A DNA stretch of 64,000 bases from JAUCQB01 sp964586235 (GTDB lineage: Bacteria > Planctomycetota > Phycisphaerae > UBA1845 > PWPN01), in the NCBI GenBank assembly GCA_964586235.1, contig CAZPIO010000025.1:1-64000 (forward strand). The letters are read 5' to 3'. The notes under the pieces were generated by a model. That model saw only the letters and a program-made list of their open reading frames with translations, was not told where the DNA came from and ran no database searches. Shown one piece after another: positions 63,752-64,000 of this stretch. The position numbers and the translations under genes are program-made. How positions within the stretch are numbered: position 1 is the first letter of the stretch; each line of letters opens with the position of its first letter.

Positions 63752-64000
63752 ATGAAAGCCGCTACGGACCACCTCACTCAGTCGGTGTTGATGCGATCGC
63801 CGGGCGGCGACAGCCCTGGTTGCTGGCGGCTGTTTCACTCGCCGGTAGCGGTTGTGCAGACGTCAAGGCTCGATGAGGTTCTGCCTCACCTGGCAGAGAT
63901 CGAAAACGCCGTCGCCCGGGGGTATCATGCGGCTGGTTTCATCTGCTACGAGGCGGCACCCGCTTTTGACGACGCATTGGCCGCGCATCCGCCCGCGAAT
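63752..64000 (+). CDS. aminodeoxychorismate synthase component I (PabB-like), N-terminal part
   Basis: 83 codons to the window edge, open. The conserved PabB-like block LPHLAEIENAVARGYHAAGF followed by ICYEAAPAFDDAL is present near residues 50-75. The enzyme would aminate chorismate in folate synthesis. GGAGG lies 10-11 bases before the ATG. The chorismate-binding catalytic domain lies beyond the window. Its promoter region is the 288-base gap shared with the divergent TIM-barrel gene. Confidence 0.75.
   Translation, partial: MKAATDHLTQSVLMRSPGGDSPGCWRLFHSPVAVVQTSRLDEVLPHLAEIENAVARGYHAAGFICYEAAPAFDDALAAHPPAN

Overview
The window looks like a metagenome-assembled scaffold (100-N gap at 2001-2100) from a GC-rich member of the Planctomycetota, most likely Phycisphaerae or a relative. 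The grounds are PEP-CTERM secreted proteins, HAF-repeat proteins with Cys-rich GACC-type repeats and dockerin-like C-termini, a DUF1570 HEXXH protein, a prepilin-like protein with a FADSH motif near its end, bactofilins, and large intergenic tracts packed with dispersed short repeats. The assignment is inferred from gene content; no rRNA or marker phylogeny is available here.

Layout. 1-2000: end of an unidentified gene, tRNA-Glu(UUC), a small hypothetical gene and the overlapping thiL-tsaE pair. 2100-10219: membrane proteins, two HAF-repeat secreted proteins, a GntR-type regulator with a probable promoter/operator, and a secreted BNR_4 propeller protein. 10244-13998: two overlapping dynamin-like GTPase genes. 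14-27 kb: hypotheticals, a secreted dockerin-like protein, an ECF sigma factor with a downstream DUF4349 chimera, a P1 (S58) peptidase, a zinc-ribbon bactofilin plus a classical bactofilin, a secreted FAD oxidoreductase and a PEP-CTERM protein. 27-33 kb: small genes, argH and a DUF1570 protein. 33.4-39.6 kb, minus strand: hpf-ptsN-ptsH-ptsI-DUF2344-rne, a PTS-Ntr style regulatory cluster followed by RNase E/G. 39.9-43.3 kb: two related secreted or anchored hypotheticals.

44.36-46.97 kb is a small accessory island bounded by repeat-rich non-coding DNA: a membrane/coiled-coil protein, a uracil-DNA-glycosylase-like protein joined to an EVE/PUA-like domain, and a DUF1851 (Tdi1-type) immunity-like protein. 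It is the best candidate for an undescribed system, by inference from domains and context only. 48-64 kb: an M48/Ste24-like protease, a prepilin-like protein, an alpha/beta-hydrolase lipoprotein, a PAS-GAF-REC signalling protein, a 2577-residue propeller-YD/RHS protein with a dockerin-like module inside the RHS region, a decayed VapBC locus, a Tat-exported TIM-barrel protein and the start of a pabB-like gene.

The intergenic DNA is unusual. It holds a 93-bp double-hairpin repeat in six full or half copies, a 153-bp MITE with perfect 17-bp terminal inverted repeats and an 8-bp target duplication, a pair of about 650-bp inverted repeats 15 kb apart, multi-hairpin units, and several simple-repeat families. 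In one place such a repeat supplies the last codons and stop of a gene.
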